A DNA stretch of 64,000 bases from Bacteroidota bacterium (GTDB taxonomy: Bacteria > Bacteroidota > Ignavibacteria > Ignavibacteriales > Ignavibacteriaceae): contig JAKAGV010000005.1 in assembly GCA_021815405.1 (NCBI GenBank), forward strand, positions 174,176-238,175, in the 5' to 3' direction. Shown in pieces: positions 63,312-64,000 of this stretch; the stretch's first letter is position 1; the number at the start of each line of letters is the position of its first letter. The notes beneath the pieces are model-generated. The model saw only the letters and a list, made by a program, of their open reading frames with translations, was not told the DNA's origin and made no database searches. A program made the translations under genes and the position numbers.

Positions 63312-64000
63312 ATGCAGAAAACTATTTTTACAGCTTTATTCTGCGGATTAATGTTCGTTGCAGTTTATGCCGGGGTTCCGAGCAACAACAATAAGGTAGA
63401 TGAAGCTTACCGTTATCGTGCTCAGCAAAATACTTCGACAGTCGAAGTAGCAACCGCTAACGCAATGAACTTCAACCGTACAAACCAGGAAGTATATCTG
63501 CCTGTATTATTGAACGGTTCTTCAGCTCAGTTGGAAGCTCTTGGCAGCAGATATGCATTCGCTAAATCCAACTCTCAGCTTGATGAACTCGGCAGCCGTT
63601 ACGCATTCGCAAAATCCAATTCACAATTAGATGAACTCGGCAGCCGTTACGCATTTGCAAAATCTAATTCACAGTTAGATGAGTTAGGCAGCCGTTACGC
63701 ATTCGCAAAATCTAATTCACAGTTAGATGAATTAGGCAGCCGTTATGCATTTGCAAAATCTAATTCACAATTAGATGAATTAGGCAGCCGTTACGCATTC
63801 GCAAAATCTAATTCACAATTAGATGAACTTGGCAGCAGATACGCTTTTGCAAAATCTAATTCACAGTTAGATGAATTAGGCAGCCGTTATGCATTTGCAA
63901 AATCTAATTCACAATTAGATGAATTAGGCAGCCGTTACGCATTCGCAAAATCTAATTCACAATTAGATGAACTTGGCAGCAGATACGCTTTTGCAAAATC
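63312..64000 (+). CDS. secreted tandem-repeat protein (3' end beyond window)
   Basis: From ATG at 63312, preceded by GAGGGAAAA, the protein has a signal peptide (KTIFTALFCGLMFVAVYA, cut near YA-GV), about 55 residues of non-repetitive mature sequence (starting GVPSNNNKVDEAYRYR) and then 16-residue repeats LGSRYAFAKSNSQLDE from residue 77. Nine complete units and part of a tenth are seen before the end. The lead-in SSAQLEA resembles half a unit. There is no lipobox. I do not recognise the family. It is the only gene in the window with a strong -24/-12 promoter and follows the kinase/activator operon on the same strand. Confidence 0.88.
   Translation, partial: MQKTIFTALFCGLMFVAVYAGVPSNNNKVDEAYRYRAQQNTSTVEVATANAMNFNRTNQEVYLPVLLNGSSAQLEALGSRYAFAKSNSQLDELGSRYAFAKSNSQLDELGSRYAFAKSNSQLDELGSRYAFAKSNSQLDELGSRYAFAKSNSQLDELGSRYAFAKSNSQLDELGSRYAFAKSNSQLDELGSRYAFAKSNSQLDELGSRYAFAKSNSQLDELGSRYAFAK
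63540..64000 (+). repeat. 48-bp tandem coding repeat, nine full copies and one partial
   Basis: Units start every 48 nt at 63540, 63588 and so on to 63972. All units encode the same 16 residues; differences are synonymous (e.g. CTT/CTC/TTA Leu, CGT/AGA Arg, TAC/TAT, TTC/TTT). Units 5, 6, 7 are identical to units 8, 9, 10 as far as seen, showing a recent 144-bp duplication. Confidence 0.97.

Overview
The window is AT-rich, densely coded bacterial DNA. Family content (MauE-like and YgjP-like proteins, an acyl-CoA dehydrogenase/ETF cluster, sigma-54 enhancer-binding proteins beside a Ser/Thr kinase, SPOR-less AmiC-type amidase, 7TM histidine kinase) and codon use point to the Bacteroidota/Chlorobiota/Ignavibacteriota group, most like an Ignavibacteria chromosome. 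This placement is inference; no rRNA or other marker lies in the window, and I saw no tRNA, CRISPR array, prophage or intact insertion sequence.

Layout. 1-5.8 kb: a cut-off holA, a CLC transporter, a glycosyltransferase and a GlcD-like oxidase. 5.8-10.3 kb: acyl-CoA dehydrogenase with EtfA/EtfB and a divergent OsmC protein. 10.4-20.1 kb: a MauE-thioredoxin fusion, a POT-like transporter, a trans-sulfuration enzyme, YgjP, CysS, a stranded C-terminal piece of enolase, and a GH20 hexosaminidase. 20.2-24.1 kb: two aldo/keto reductases, a hydroxyacid dehydrogenase and a dienelactone hydrolase. 24.1-25.2 kb: a long non-genic stretch with a gene remnant, a 20-unit 21-nt array and a MITE-like repeat. 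25.2-31.6 kb: tetR-tolC-MFP-RND efflux operon. 31.8-37.3 kb: a decayed HEPN/MNT pair, amidase, DNA-repair glycosylases and an amber-interrupted DUF72 gene. 37.3-37.7 kb: a second 21-nt array. 37.8-43.4 kb: an unknown protein, a one-domain sigma-54 activator, an MFS transporter and a histidine kinase. 43.6-51.6 kb: QueC, QueF, GlnD, MurI, another nucleotidyltransferase with a broken partner, asparaginase, Nfu, Ogt and a small basic protein.

51.8-64.0 kb is the most unusual part. A complete oligopeptide-type ABC importer (two ATPases leftward; binding lipoprotein and two permeases rightward) is joined, by overlapping stop/start codons, to a 1189-residue kinase-NTPase-TPR protein and then to a sigma-54 activator with a degenerate receiver domain. 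Just downstream, behind a well-formed -24/-12 promoter, begins a secreted protein made of identical 16-residue repeats encoded with only synonymous differences; it runs off the window end. A peptide-sensing circuit (import, kinase, activator, secreted repeat protein) is a testable reading of this arrangement, but it is inferred from layout only.

The second strong signal is a pair of intergenic arrays (about 24.63-25.04 kb and 37.34-37.66 kb) with different core motifs but the same exact 21-nt spacing over 20 and 15 units. Other notes: a family of about 130-bp elements with terminal inverted repeats, two separate broken nucleotidyltransferase/partner pairs, and a CLC protein that keeps the gating glutamate but has valine at the inner proton-glutamate position.
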